A stretch of 64,000 nt of DNA from Imbricaverruca yamaguchii (GCA_034440575.1 JAOTOL010001647.1:2873501-2937500); one strand, 5' to 3'. Positions 1 to 14,804 are shown, counted from the first letter of the stretch. Numbers and translations: made by a program. The notes: generated by a model from the sequence alone, not told the origin.

Positions 1-532
1 GTGTTGCCGGCGTGCCATCGTTGTGTAGTGTCGCCATAGTTGCATCGTGTTGCCGGCGTGCCATCGTTGTGTAGTGTCGCCATCGTTGTGTCGTGTCGCC
101 GGCGTGCCATCGTTGTGTAGTGTCGCCATCGTTGTGTAGTGTCACCATCGTTGTGTAGTGTCGCCGTAGTTGTGTCGTGTTGCCGGCGTGCCATCGTTGT
201 GTAGTGTCGCCACAGTTGTGTCGTGTTGCCGGCGTGCCATCGTTGTGTAGTGTCGCCATAGTTGTGTAGTGTCGCCATAGTTGTGTCGTGTTGTCGGCGT
301 GCCATAGTTGTGTAGTGTCGCCATAGTTGTGTCGTGTTGCCGGCGTGCCATCGTTGTGTAGTGTCGCCATAGTTGTGTCGTGTTGCCGGCGTGCCATCGT
401 TGTGTAGTGTCGCCATAGTTGTGTCGTGTTGCCGGCGTGCCATCGTTGTGTAGTGTCGCCATAGTTGTGTCGTGTTGCCGGCGTGCCATCGTTGTGTAGT
501 GTCGCCATAGTTGTGTCGTGTTGTCGGCGTGC
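1..532. repeat. 46-bp minisatellite, cut by window start
   Basis: About 11-12 tandem copies of a 46-bp unit containing the cores GTTGCCGGCGTGCCATCG and AGTGTCGCCATAGTTGTG. Each unit is itself two diverged half-repeats built on GTTGTGT(A/C)GTGT(C/T)GCC. The array runs off the left edge, so its full length is unknown. No coding potential is inferred. The open minus-strand frame through it exists only because stop codons are absent from the monomer in that frame. Confidence 0.95.
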
Positions 533-566
533 TTCGCTTTGAAGCTCCCGGAGGCAACGCCTGTCC

Positions 567-775
567 AGCGGCCGTGTGTTTGACCTGACCCACAGGGGGT
601 GGGGGCGCCGTTCCGGCGGCCGTGTGTCGGCCCTGACCCACAGGGGGGGGGCGGTCCGGCAGCCGTGTGTTTGACCTGACCTACAGGGGGGGCGGTCCGG
701 CAGCCGTGTGTTTGACCTGACCTACAGGGGGCGGTCCGGTGGCCGTGTGTCGGACCTGGCCCAGAGGGGTGGGGA
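567..775. repeat. Imperfect GC-rich repeat, about 41 bp, 5 copies
   Basis: Five degenerate units share GGCCGTGTGTTTGACCTGAC followed by a G-run (CAGGGGG) and GGCGGTCCGGC. The G-runs vary in length from 4 to 9, which suggests slippage. A further run of ten or more G lies just after, around 780-790. Confidence 0.85.
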
Positions 776-894
776 TAGGGGGGGGGGGGGCGGCGGCCGT
801 TGTGTTTGATGATGTCCGGCCGGCCGGTGTCCGAGCCGCGGACCGTATGGCTCCCGGCTCCTGTGCCGCTGTGCTGAGGGCGGGGGTGTGACCC

Positions 895-2583
895 GCCAAC
901 TGCTGGGCTGCTGGGGCCGCTACACCAGCCGGACTGGCCGCTACACCAGCCCGACTGGCCGCTACACCAGCCCAACTGGCCGCTACACCAGCCCAACTGG
1001 CAGCTACACCAGCCCAACTGGCCGCTACACCAGCCCAACTGGCCGCTACACCAGCCCGACTGGCCGCTACACCAGCCCAACTGGCCGCTACACCAGCCCA
1101 ACTGACCGCTACAACAGCCCACCTGGCCGCTAAACCAGACCAACTGGCCGCTGCATCAGCCCAACTTGCCGCTATACCAGCCCGACTGGCCGCTACACCA
1201 GCCCGACTGGCCGCTACACCAGCCCGACTGGCCGCTATACCAGCCCGACTGGCCGCTAAACCAGACCAACTGGCCGCTGCATCAGCCCACCTGACCGCTG
1301 CACCAGCCCAACTGACCGCTACAACAGCCCACCTGGCCGCTACACCAGACCAACTGGCCGCTACATCAGCCCACCTGACCGCTACAACAGCCCAGCTAGC
1401 CGCTACAGCAGCCCACCTGACCGCTACAACAGCCCAGCTAGCCGCTACACCAGCCCACCTGGCCGCTACACCAGCCCAGCTAGCCGCTACACCAGCCCGA
1501 CTGGCCGCTACACCAGCCCGACTGGCCGCTACACCAGACCAACTGGCCGCTACACCAGCCCACCTGGCCGCTACACCAGCCCAGCTAGCCGCTACACCAG
1601 CCCGACTGGCCGCTACACCAGCCCGACTGGCCGCTACAACAGCCCACCTAGCCGCTACACCAGCCCACCTGGCCGCTACACCAGCCCAGCTAGCCGCTAC
1701 ACCAGCCCGACTGGCCGCTACAACAGCCCACCTAGCCGCTACACCAGCCCAGCTAGCCGCTACACCAGCCCAACTGACCGCTACACCAGCCCACCTGACC
1801 GCTACAACAGCCCATCTAGCCGCTACACCAGCCCAGCTAGCCGCTACACCAGCCCGACTGGCCGCTACACCAGCCCGACTGGCCGCTACAACAGCCCACC
1901 TAGCCGCTACACCAGCCCACCTGGCCGCTACACCAGCCCACCTGACCGCTACACCAGCCCACCTGGCCGCTACACCAGCCCAACTGGCCGCTACACCAGC
2001 CCAACTGGCCGCTACACCAGCCCGCCTGGCCGCTACATCAGCCCACCTGGCCGCTACATCAGCCCACCTGGCCGCTACATCAGCCCAACTGGCCGCACTG
2101 ACCACGGTACGCAGGTAGAGGCTGGCAGCTACGCCAGCCCGACTGGCCGCTACATCAGCCCAACTGGCCGCACTGGCCACGGTACGCAGGTAGAGGCTGG
2201 CCGCTACACCAGCCCGACTGGCCGCTACATCAGCCCAACTGGCCGCACTGGCCACGTACGCAGTAGAGGCTGGCCGCTACACCAGCCCGACTGGCCGCTA
2301 CATCAGCCCAACTGGCCGCTACATCAGCCCAACTGGCCGCTACACCAGCCCAGCTAGCCGCTACACCAGCCCAGCTAGCCGCTACACCAGCCCGCCTGGC
2401 CGCTACATCAGCCCACCTGGCCGCTACACCAGCCCGACTGGCCGCTACATCAGCCCGACTGGCCGCTACATCAGCCCACCTGGCCGCTACACCAGCCCGA
2501 CTGGCCGCTACATCAGCCCAGCTAGCCGCTACACCAGCCCACCTGGCCGCACTGGCGACGGCACGCAGGTAGAGGCTGGCCGG
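895..2583. repeat. 21-bp minisatellite, about 78 copies
   Basis: Tandem 21-bp units with core CGCTACACCAGCCCAACTGG. Variants replace CCCAACTGG with CCCGACTGG, CCCACCTGA or CCCAGCTAG. Near the right end four units are interrupted by an insert containing GGTACGCAGGTAGAGGCTGG (about 2100, 2180, 2255 and 2555), which gives a higher-order pattern. Because 21 is a multiple of 3, a minus-strand frame stays open for over 500 codons as a 7-residue Ala/Val/Trp-rich repeat. No signal, domain or start context supports a real protein. Confidence 0.95.
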
Positions 2584-4810
<2,227 letters not shown>

Positions 4811-5340
4811 AGAGAGCAGATAGTAAAGGCAGATAGAGACACAGAGGCAGAGCCAGAGCTAAACATGGAGATATAGACAGAGGCAGAGACAGAGACAGAG
4901 ACAGAGGCAGATACAGAGGCAGATACAGAGGCAGCGACAGAGATAAAGACAGAGCAGACAGAGACAGAGACAGAGAGAGATAGAGAGAGACAGAGACAGA
5001 GGCATAGACAGAGACAGAGACAGAGACAGAGACAGAGACTGAGACAGAGACACAAGACACAGAGACAGAGACAGAGGCAGATACAGATACAGATACAGAT
5101 ACAGAGACAGCGATAGAGACAGAGACACAGACAGACACGGATACAGCGAAAGAGACAGAGACAGAGACAGGCACGGAAGCAGCGATAGGGACAGAGACAG
5201 AGATAGACACGGAGACAGCGGGAGAAGTAAGACATCCGGATGAGGCGGCCGAGACGGCGAGAGAGACGGCGGGAGAGACGGCGGGAGAGACGGCGGGAGA
5301 GACAGCGGCCGAGATGGCGGGAGAGACGGCGGCAGAGTCG
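4811..5340. repeat. Purine-rich (GAGACA)n and GAGAGACGGCGG repeats
   Basis: About 400 bp of degenerate GAGACA/GATACA hexamers passes into about 100 bp of GGCGGGAGAGAC units. The plus strand is almost T-free. The reverse strand therefore gives long Ser/Val- or Leu/Ser-rich open frames, which are not credible genes. Confidence 0.9.
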
Positions 5341-5477
5341 GACGGCGGAGACGGGCTGAAGAGACGGCAGACCGCCGCCCGGCCCCACATCGTGTTGTCG
5401 GAACATGGCGTGACTGTGCGGCCGATAGCATCGTCACGCACAATCGTGCCGGCGCGACAAAAAGTGGCCGGGCCGCG
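5341..5477. other. Short unique spacer between arrays
   Basis: GC-rich single-copy sequence joining the purine-rich repeat to the 31/34-bp array. No feature is recognised. Confidence 0.5.
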
Positions 5478-6302
5478 CCACACGCCAGCGACACACGGCC
5501 TGCCCGACCGTCTGCCGTGCGACGCACGGCCGGCCCGACCGTCTGCCGTGCGACACACGGCCAGAGCCCGACCGTCTGCCGTGCGACAGACTGCCTGCCC
5601 GACCGTCTGCCGTGCGACAGACGGCCAGAGCCCGACCGTCTGCCGTGCGACACACGGCCAGAGCCCGACCGTCTGCCGTGCGACACACGGCCAGAGCCCG
5701 ACCGTCTGCCGTGCGACACACGGCCGGCCCGACCGTCTGCCGTGCGACAACGGCCGGCCCGACCGTCTGCCGTGCGCAGACGGTCAGGCCCGACCGTCTG
5801 CCGGCGACAACGGCCAGAGCCCGACCGTCTGCCCAACGCAGACGGAGCCGACCGTCGCCTCACAACGCCGGCCCAGTCCGCACACAAGCCGACCGTCTGC
5901 CGTGCGACAGACGGCCTGCCGACCGTCTGCCGTGCGACAGCCAAGCCCGACCGTCTGCCGTGCGACACACGGCCTGCCCGACCGTCTGCCGTGCGACACA
6001 CGGCCTGCCCGACCGTCTGCCGTGCGACAGACGGCCTGTCCGACCGTCTGCCGTGCGACACACGGTCAGAGCCCGACCGTCTGCCGTGCGACACACGGCC
6101 TGCCCGACCGTCTGCCGTGCGACAGACAGCCAGAGCCCGACCGTCTGCCGTGCGACACACGGCCAGAGCCCGACCGTCTGCCGTGCGTCAGACGGTCAGA
6201 GCCCGACCGTCTGCCGTGCGACACACGGCCAGAGTCTGACCGTCTGCCGTGCGACAGACGCCCAGAGCCCGACCGTCTGCCGTGCGACACACGGTCAGCC
6301 GG
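5478..6302. repeat. 31/34-bp minisatellite with internal hairpin, about 26 copies
   Basis: Units share CGACCGTCTGCCGTGCGACA and differ mainly in the linker, CGGCCTGCC (31 bp) versus CGGCCAGAGCCC (34 bp). Monomers carrying CCGTCTG-CCGTGCGA-CAGACGG form a 7-bp stem with an 8-nt loop. Monomers with CACACGG instead lose part of the stem. Several truncated monomers lie at 5740-5870. All overlapping open frames are treated as artefacts. Confidence 0.95.
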
Positions 6303-7486
6303 GTGAAAATTGTACTTCGCATTGTAATCGTACAAAAGAGGCGATGGCCATCTCATGGGATTTATACCCCAGGCGCGGTATATCATTATGCCATTAAAGG
6401 TCATCTTTTGTAACAAGAATGTCTTCCGACGAGGCGAAAGCATATCAAGCCTACCAATAAAGGCAATAGTGATGCCTGATGCGATATGTTCTGGCCTGGT
6501 AGAGTATAGGATGGGATGATAAGGTCACGAATAAACTGACCTAGCCATTTCGGCACGAATAACCGCACCAAATGGCCCATCTCGAGCATTTCGAGTGCAC
6601 GTGGCTTATAGTTAATGAGCACATCCTCCGAGCATTATGTGAAGAACACGCACAGGCACTCAAAGTTATCAATTCTGAATATCACTTCTAATGACAGCAA
6701 AGGACGGGTCCCACACTCGTGCATCCAATTTAGTCGATTTACATGGGGCGTGACCGTGAACAACAGGTTGTAAGACGTCGAGGAGACCACAACCGAAAAC
6801 ATGGCATAAACGGTGCCGCATCCTCTGTATGGACATCAGTCGCATGTGGAGTGATGGGAGAGGGCCTCCCGTGGCGAGCTGGGGTCAACACAGCCTCGTT
6901 AGGTGCCCACGTCGAGTCAAATACGACGACTGCGAACCAGGGCGTCGGAAAGTGAACCCAAACACACGGCGTCACTGTCCGATGCTGTGATCCTCTCTCG
7001 GCAAACGCCGACCATTCGAATGCGTGCCGAATTTGGTGAGAAAATGTTGGCGTCCACGCGTGCAATCCTGCGGGGTTGGGGGAGGGGGTCGCTGCCTTCT
7101 CGACACCGCTCGCAGAGGTCTCCAGAAGCCGATGGCCCTCTCCTTGATGGGTGCAGACTCGGTGGGGCGTGGGGAATGGAAGCAGACCAAGACGAGACCA
7201 TCGGTCATGATGTGACGAATGGTGGCCGCAGACGTAACTTTCGTGGCTGCGCTGTTCCGCGGGATTCCTGTTGTTGGATGCCGGCGGCGGAACAACTTTC
7301 CATGGACCCTGGGCTTGGAGTAGAAGGGAGAATAGCGAGGCGGAGCGCAAGCATTCATGTGAGGTCACGAAATGGTGTCAACAGCGACACGGCAACTGAA
7401 GAAAAGCATGCTCCCGGAAGGTCATCAACGAAGCTGAGGTCTCGAATTGCGCTATTCGATGGATTCAGACAGAGGGAGAGAAGAGC
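6303..7486. other. Unique region with overlapping open frames, unassigned
   Basis: Between 6739 and 7496 several frames on both strands stay open together. The longest are about 209 codons on the minus strand and about 197 on the plus strand. I looked for transposase and polymerase motifs and found none I would defend. The simultaneous openness may reflect composition or an old transposon fragment. No start, splice or promoter signal picks out one frame. Confidence 0.4.
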
Positions 7487-8077
7487 GAGTGATTGAGTGA
7501 GTGAGTGAGTGAGTGAGTGAGTGAGTGAGTGAGTGAGTGAGTGAGTGAGTGAGTGAGTGAGTGAGTGAGTGAGTGAGTGAGTGAGTGAGGGAGTGAGTGA
7601 GTGAGTGAGTGAGTGAGTGAGTGAGTGAGTGAGTGAGTGAGTGAGTGAGTGAGTGAGTGAGTGAGTGAGTGAGGGAGTGAGTGAGTGAGTGAGTGAGTGA
7701 GTGAGTGAGTGAGTGAGTGAGTGAGTGAGTGAGTGAGTGAGTGAGTGAGTGAGTGAGTGAGTGAGTGAGTGAGTGAGTGAGTGAGTGAGTGAGTGAGTGA
7801 GTGAGTGAGTGAGTGAGTGAGTGAGTGAGTGAGTGAGTGAGTGAGTGAGTGAGTGAGTGAGTGAGTGAGTGAGTGAGTGAGTGAGTGAGTGAGTGAGTGA
7901 GTGAGTGAGTGAGTGAGTGAGTGAGTGAGTGAGTGAGTGAGTGAGAGTGAGTGAGTGAGTTAGTTGAGTGTGAGTGAGTGAGTTAGTTAGTTAGTTAGTT
8001 AGTTAGTGAGTGAGTGAGTGAGTGAGTGAGTGAGTGAGTGAGTGAGTGAGTTGGTTGGTGAGTGAGGGAAGGGAAGG
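7487..8077. repeat. (GAGT)n tetranucleotide array, about 590 bp
   Basis: A nearly perfect GAGT run with isolated GAGG errors at about 7589 and 7672. The right end degenerates into GTTAGTTAGTTAG (about 7980-8007) and then returns to GAGT. The downstream 8060-8160 stretch is GGGA/GGAA-rich. Such length and purity imply recent or continuing slippage. Confidence 0.98.
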
Positions 8078-8784
8078 AGGGAGGGATGAATGAGGGAGGG
8101 AAGGCGGGAGGGAGGTAGTAAGGAGGAAGTGAGGGAGGGGAGAGAGGCAGGGGGGCAGAGAGGCCGGTTGGTGCCAGTGGGACGTGTTGTGGCGCACTGC
8201 TGGGTGGTGCCGGTGGGGCGTGTCGTGACGCGCTGCTGGTGGCCGGCAGCATCTCTCGCTACGCCGCAGTCGCCTAATTATTGGCGAGAGTGGCGCGCTT
8301 GACCCACGAACCCCAGGCATTGCGCGTTGTTGAATGACGCCTGCCGGAAAGGCACGATCGTGTGGGAGAAACGCGTTCCGACCCCGGGACCTATTAAATG
8401 CGGAAGGTTGATATCGCGTGTTGGCCTAGAGTGGCAACGGGTAATTTATGGCCGCAATATCATGAGTGAATTGCTATGGATAACAACGCTATAGAGAGGG
8501 ATGCTATGCGCCGTCCATAATCAGGACCCAAGGGTGTTGTTTGAGACGTGAAGGAATTTATGGCGGCTGGAATGATATGCAAGAGGCGCTGGTCTAGGTC
8601 TAGGAATCGATAAATCCATGCAAATATCCCACAGGTGCACAGCAGCAGAAAGTCGTTAAAAAATCGTGAGGCGAAATGCGTATATGCTAAATTATAGTCC
8701 AAAACGAATGGATTTCACGCTTTTCCAGGACACAATTACTATATTGGAAAACTGTGTCCTAATTCCTGAACAAGCTTCTCGCGT
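8078..8784. other. Unique spacer
   Basis: Purine-rich to about 8165, then a diverged duplication of a GTGGCGC(A/G)CTGCTGG-like motif (8165-8245), then single-copy AT-rich DNA. CCTAATTATTGG near 8274 is a homeodomain-like core. No gene is recognised. Confidence 0.45.
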
Positions 8785-9352
8785 GCGCCCAAGGTCCGTG
8801 CGACACCATCTCGCGTGAGCCCAAGATCCATGCAACACCATATCACGGACGCCCATGGTCCGTGCGACACCATATCGCCCCAACCCATGGTCCATGCGAC
8901 ACCATATCGCCCGAACCCACGGTCCGTGCGACACCATATCACGGACGCCCATGGTCCGTGAGACACCACATCGCTCGAACCCATGGTCCGTGCGACACCA
9001 TATAGCGTACACCCATGGTCAGTGCGACACCATCTATCGTACGCCCACGGTCCGTGCGACACCATATCGCTTGCACCCATGCTCCGTGCGACATCATCTC
9101 GCGTGAGCCCATGGTCCGTGCGACACCCTCTCGCATGAGCCCACGGTCCGTGCGACACCCTCTCGCGTGAGCACATGGTCCGTGCGACACCCTCTCGCGT
9201 GAGCCCATGGTCCGTGCGACACCATCTCGCGTGAGCCAAAGGTCCATGCGACACCCTCTCGCGTGCACCCATGATCCATGCGACATCATCTCGCGTGAGC
9301 CCATGGTCCGTGCGACACCATCTCGCGTGAGCCCATGGTCCGTGCGATTCGG
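8785..9352. repeat. 32-bp minisatellite, about 17 copies
   Basis: Units share CCATGGTCCGTGCGACACCA and differ in the tail (TCTCGCGTGAGC, TATCGCCCGAAC or TATCACGGACGC). The tail form TCGCGTG matches the TNGCGTG core bound by AhR/ARNT-type bHLH-PAS factors. That match may be chance, multiplied by the tandem structure. Confidence 0.95.
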
Positions 9353-9984
9353 GCCGGTGACGTCACGCTCTAACGTGAGAAATCGGCCGGTCGGCCGGCC
9401 GGCCGGTCTGTGTGCGTTTGCCATGGCCCATGATCGAGTGTGGAGGCCGTACGTACACTGACATTGTGGTACCGACGCCAACGGCTCCGGCACGCCACCC
9501 ACCCTCGACGACGTCACACGCGTGATGACGTCACGATGACGGATCGGTCCGTCTCGGTCACGAGTCGCGAGTTATCGACGCGTGGCTCTGCAAGCGCGGC
9601 TTGGAGAGCGGCGCCCAGCGGTAGCGGCGGGCGCCAATACGGAAATCCGAGCTGGGGTTTGCAAAACAAGCGGCTTTGTTGAGAAACAACTTCCGGGAGT
9701 GTATAGGGTCACTGAGAACGACTCGGACATGGCGGTCGTGTCGGTGTGAACATTTCAAGTCAATAGTTTTTGCCCATAATGCTTCTAAATTTCGAGAAAA
9801 TGACTGTTCCGTGCAATTACTGTTTCAAGATATTGACGGCTTGAGATGTGCAGGCTGGCTGTCGTGTTTTTGCCCTTACTCAGGTCTGCTGATTGGTAGC
9901 GACGGGCGGGCATCGATTTCGATGCGACGTTGCCTCGGCGCCGCCGGAGGGCAGCGTTTGTTATGCGCCGCGAGTAGCGCCGTC
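9353..9984. other. Unique spacer with GGCC-rich palindromic patch
   Basis: Near 9382-9407 a run of CGGCCGGT/CGGCCGG is almost fully self-complementary. The remainder is single-copy. A plus-strand frame from 9676 runs into the 36-bp array and has no recognisable domain before it. Confidence 0.45.
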
Positions 9985-12900
9985 AGAGCCAATACCCGCC
10001 ACTGTGCGTACCACCAGAGGCTGACCAATACCCGCCACTGTGTGCACCACCAGAGGCTGACCAATACCCGCCACTGTGTGCACCACCAGAGGCTGACCAA
10101 TACCCGCCACTGTGTGTACCACCAGAGGCTGACCAATACCCGCCACTGTGTGCCACCAACACCGGGAGGCTGACCAATACCCGCCACTGTGTGTACCACC
10201 AGAGGCTGACCAATACCCGCCACTGTGTGTACCACCAGAGGCTGACCAATACCCGCCACTGTGCGCACCACCAGACACCGGGTGTGGCTGACCAATACCC
10301 GCCACTGTGTGTACCACCAGAGGCTGACCAATACCCGCCACTGTGTGTACCACCAGAGGCTGACCAATACCCGCCACTGTGTGCACCACCAGAGGCTGAC
10401 CAATACCCGCCACTGTGCGTACCACCAGAGGCTGACTAATACCCGCCACTGTGCGTACCACCAGGAGGCTGACCAATACCCGCCACTGTGTGCACCACCA
10501 GAGGCTGACCAATACCCGCCACTGTGTCACCACCAGAGGCTGACCAATACCCGCCACTGTGTGCACCACCAGGAGGCTGACCAATACCCGCCACTGTGTG
10601 CACCACCAGAGGCTGACCAATACCCGCCACTGTGTGCACCACCAGTGGCTGACCAATACCCGCCACTGTGTGCACCACCAGAGGCTGACCAATACCCGCC
10701 ACTGTGCGCACCACCAGAGGCTGAACCATACCCGCCACTGTGCGCACCACCAGAGGCTGACCAATACCCGCCACTGTGTGCACCACCAGAGGCTGACCAA
10801 TACCCGCCACTGTGTGCACCACCAGGGGAGGCTGACCAATACCCGCCACTGTGTGTACCACCAGAGGCTGACCAATACCCGCCACTGTGTGCACCACCAG
10901 AGGCTGACCAATACCCGCCACTGTGTGTACCACCAGAGGCTGACCAATACCCGCCACTGTGCGCACCACCAGAGGCTGACCAATACCCGCCACTGTGCGC
11001 ACCACCAGAGGCTGACCAATACCCGCCACTGTGTGCACCACCAGAGGCTGACCAATACCCGCCACTGTGTGCACCACCAGGAGGCTGACCAATACCCGCC
11101 ACTGTGTGTACCACCAGAGGCTGACCGATACCCGCCACTGTGTGCACCACCAGTGGCTGACCAATACCCGCCACTGTGTGCACCACCAGGGGTGGCTGAC
11201 CAATACCCGCCACTGTGTGCACCACCAGAGGCTGACCAATACCCGCCACTGTGCGTACCACCAGAGGCTGACCAATACCCGCCACTGTGTGCACCACCAG
11301 AGGCTGGCCAATACCCGCCACTGTGCGCACCACCAGAGGCTGACCAATACCCGCCACTGTGTGTACCACCAGAGGCTGACCAATACCCGCCACTGTGCAC
11401 CACCAGACACCAGGGGTGGCTGACCAATACCCGCCACTGTGCGTACCACCAGAGGCTGACCAATACCCGCCACTGTGTGTACCACCAGAGGCTGACCAAT
11501 ACCCGCCACTGTGCGTACCACCAGAGGCTGACCAATACCCGCCACTGTGCGCACCACCAGAGGCTGACCAATACCCGCCACTGTGCGCACCACCAGAGGC
11601 TGACCAATACCCGCCTGTGCGCACCACCAGAGGCTGACCAATACCCGCCTGTGTGTACCACCAGAGGCTGACCAATACCCGCCACTGTGCGCACCACCAG
11701 GAGGCTGACCAATACCCGCCACTGTGCGCACCACCAGAGGCTGACCAATACCCGCCACTGTGCGTACCACCAGAGGCTGACCAATACCCGCCACTGTGCG
11801 TACCACCAGAGGCTGACCAATACCCGCCACTGTGTGCACCACCAGAGGCTGACCAATACCCGCCACTGTGCGCACCACCAGAGGCTGACCAATACCCGCC
11901 ACTGTGTGCACCACCAGAGGCTGACCAATACCCGCCACTGTGTGTACCACCAGAGGCTGACCAATACCCGCCACTGTGTGCACCACCAGAGGCTGACCAA
12001 TACCCGCCACTGTGTGCACCACCAGGGGCTGACCAATACCCGCCACTGTGTGCACCACCAGGGGTGGCTGACCAATACCCGCCACTGTGTGCACCACCAG
12101 AGGCTGACCAATACCCGCCACTGTGCGCACCACCAGAGGCTGACCAATACCCGCCACTGTGCGCACCACCAGAGGCTGACCAATACCCGCCACTGTGCGC
12201 ACCACCAGAGGCTGACCAATACCCGCCACTGTGCGTACCACCAGAGGCTGACCAATACCCGCCACTGTGCGTCCCAGGCTGACCACCGCCACTGGACCAC
12301 CGGAGGCTGACCAATACCCGCCACTGTGCGTACCACCAGAGGCTGACCAATACCCGCCACTGTGCGCCACCAGAGGCTGACCAATACCCGCCACTGTGCG
12401 CACCACCAGAGGCTGACCAATACCCGCCACTGTGCGCACCACCAGAGGCTGACCAATACCCGCCCTGTGCGCACCACCAGAGGCTGACCAATACCCGCCA
12501 CTGTGCGCACCACCAGAGGCTGACCAATACCCGCCACTGTGCGCACCACCAGAGGCTGACCAATACCCGCCACTGTGTGCACCACCAGAGGCTGACCAAT
12601 ACCCGCCACTGTGCGCACCACCAGAGGCTGACCAATACCCGCCACTGTGCGCACCACCAGACGGGGGCTGACCAATACCCGCCACTGTGCGCACCACCAG
12701 AGGCTGACCAATACCCGCCACTGTGCGCACCACCAGAGGCTGACCAATACCCGCCACTGTGCGCACCACCAGAGGCTGACCAATACCCGCCACTGTGCGC
12801 ACCACCAGAGGCTGACCAATACCCGCCACTGTGTGTACCACCAGAGGCTGACCAATACCCGCCACTGTGCGCACCACCAGAGGCTGACCAATACCCGCCA

Positions 12901-13222
12901 CTGTGTGCACCACCAGAGGCTGACCAATACCCGCCACTGTGCGTACCACCAGAGGCTGACCAATACCCGCCACTGTGCGCACCACCAGAGGCTGACCAAT
13001 ACCCGCCACTGTGCGCACCACCAGAGGCTGACCAATACCCGCCACTGTGTGTACCACCAGAGGCTGACCAATACCCGCCACTGTGTGCACCACCAGAGGC
13101 TGACCAATACCCGCCACTGTGCGCACCACCAGAGGCTGACCAATACCCGCCACTGTGCGTACCTCCATACACCAGGGATGGCTGACCAATACCCGCCACT
13201 GTGTGCACCACCAGACACCGGG
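9985..13222. repeat. 36-bp minisatellite, about 89 copies (largest array)
   Basis: Monomers contain GCTGACCAATACCCGCCACT followed by TGYGYACCACCAGAG. Two pyrimidine positions (TGTGCACC, TGTGTACC, TGCGCACC, TGCGTACC) define four monomer classes in irregular order. Rare units carry inserts such as ACACCGGGTGTGG (about 10272, 11404 and 13159) or small deletions (12270-12300, 12465). Because 36 is a multiple of 3 and the unit lacks stops in several frames, both strands show frames of hundreds of codons, up to 1,085 on the minus strand. None has a plausible start or flanking domain. Confidence 0.97.
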
Positions 13223-14401
13223 ACGGGAGGGGGGCTGCAGCTCCACGTTGGAGAGATATCGCGGGCCGAGTCGCCCCGTCCCTGTGGTGCCGATCCGACG
13301 GGCTCAGCTAGGTGCCCAAGTCAGACGGCCACGGCCTCGTACGCTCCGTTATGGAAGAGGACGTTAGGCGTCCTCTCCTCTCAGCATTCCAACAGCTGAC
13401 GTTTCGTGCATGGGCGTTGCATGCACCGAATGGTGGTGAGCAGTCGTCGAGAGTTGGTCTGAGTGGGTTGTTCTCAAGTAAAGAAGGTAACAGAGATATA
13501 AAAACAAATGAACTAGACAGCCTTAGAACGTGTAATGCCGGGACAGCCTCAGACGCTACCGCGATGCTGAGATGCAGACCATCACACTAAAAGCAGCTGG
13601 CATCAGCTGGAATGGCCAAATATGCATAACATCAATTGTAGTAAATGGAGTCATTCATAAAATACCTGACTCTACTTTGACCATTCTCCCTCCCCTGGCT
13701 CGGGAACCCACTTTTACGTTATTCCACATGGACATTTAGCATTGCGTACTGAAAGACACCACTTCTCTCCCCCGTTGAGCTCTACGTAATGTATGGATGG
13801 TTCTTAAAATCAAAAGTCACCACACTTCGCCGAATCTGAGGAATATGTGAGTGTAGGGGAGGTGGGCATGGCGCAGAACAGCCAACCGTTGGCCTTTCCC
13901 ACCACTCACCCGTCTGAATCCCTGGGAATTTAGGCCAGCAATCCTAGCGCTTTGTAGTAAGAATCGTCCAAAGAGTGACATTGTCAGCACAGTCACTATG
14001 TAGGTCGGAATCCACATTGTCACCACAGTCGCCTCACAGGTCGGAATACGCCAGTCAGCACAGGCGTACTGAAGAGCCTCCTTCAAAGGCCAGCTGAGCC
14101 GGACACACGAGGCAAAGATCGGGCGTCGGCGTCGCTCCAAAGGTGGCTAATCCGCACTTCGCAAAAGCCCGTCACGACCGAAGGACCACGACAGCTCACT
14201 TTTCTCCTCCACTCCCACGTCCACTCGCGCCCCATCTGAGCGTGCGGCTAGTCGCACCATCGCCAAACGCACGTGCCGCAGACTAGAGTTCAGTTATGTG
14301 CCCTCGCACTTAAAGAAGTGCGACATTGGCAACAACAGCATTGTTGAGTCCGGCGCCATGCCAGTGAAGCCGGCGGGGTGCTGCAACTCATAGTCAGCCT
14401 C
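13223..14401. other. Unique region, no gene recognised
   Basis: Single-copy DNA of mixed composition. A minus-strand frame of 107 codons (13817-14140) shows no family signature. A short imperfect duplication (CACTATGTAGGTCGGAAT versus CGCCTCACAGGTCGGAAT) lies at about 13993-14048. Confidence 0.4.
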
Positions 14402-14442
14402 TCAGCTTGTCAGCTTGTCAGCTTGTCAGCTTGTCAGCTCGC
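14402..14442. repeat. (CAGCTTGT)n octamer, about 5 copies
   Basis: Tandem CAGCTTGT units, the last changed to CAGCTCGC. Too short to interpret further. Confidence 0.9.
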
Positions 14443-14804
14443 CAACTTGGCGCATACTGATGGCCAGGAGAGTGGCGTGAGTGCTGTGGCGACAATATAT
14501 GCCAACCGTGATCTCTTGCTGCAGTTCCAAACAGCAACAAAAACACAGATGGCGCAAACCACGGGCTGTCTCGGAAAGTAATCAGCTTCCACTAGCCAGA
14601 ACAAAGGCACTCAGAGCATTCAGCGATGGTGTCAAAAAGGTGGCACTAAAGAGAGGAAGATGTGTATGAGCACCACGACACCGGGGGAGGGGGGTACCTG
14701 TGAGTGAGGACAGCCATAGGTACGCTACCCGTAGATCGTCTGTGACTGGCAGGGCGACCGACCGCACCTCTATCCTAGCCTCTTTCCCTGCTCCTGCGCC
14801 TCAG

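Noticed and set aside
681..2255. 524-codon Ala/Val/Trp heptad frame on the minus strand
   Set aside because: 21-bp repeat artefact, interrupted by inserts that do not preserve the motif; no signal sequence or domain.
6739..7496. Transposase or viral-type gene in the doubly open region
   Set aside because: No DDE, helix-turn-helix or polymerase motif could be found in any frame; openness alone is insufficient.
10000..13200. CRISPR-like regular repeats
   Set aside because: Monomers are contiguous with no unique spacers, and the context is eukaryotic; these are minisatellites.
9961..13218. Open frames of up to 1,085 codons across the 36-bp array
   Set aside because: Period is a multiple of 3 and the monomer lacks stops in several frames, so both strands are open together. 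No start context, flanking domain or splice signal supports translation.
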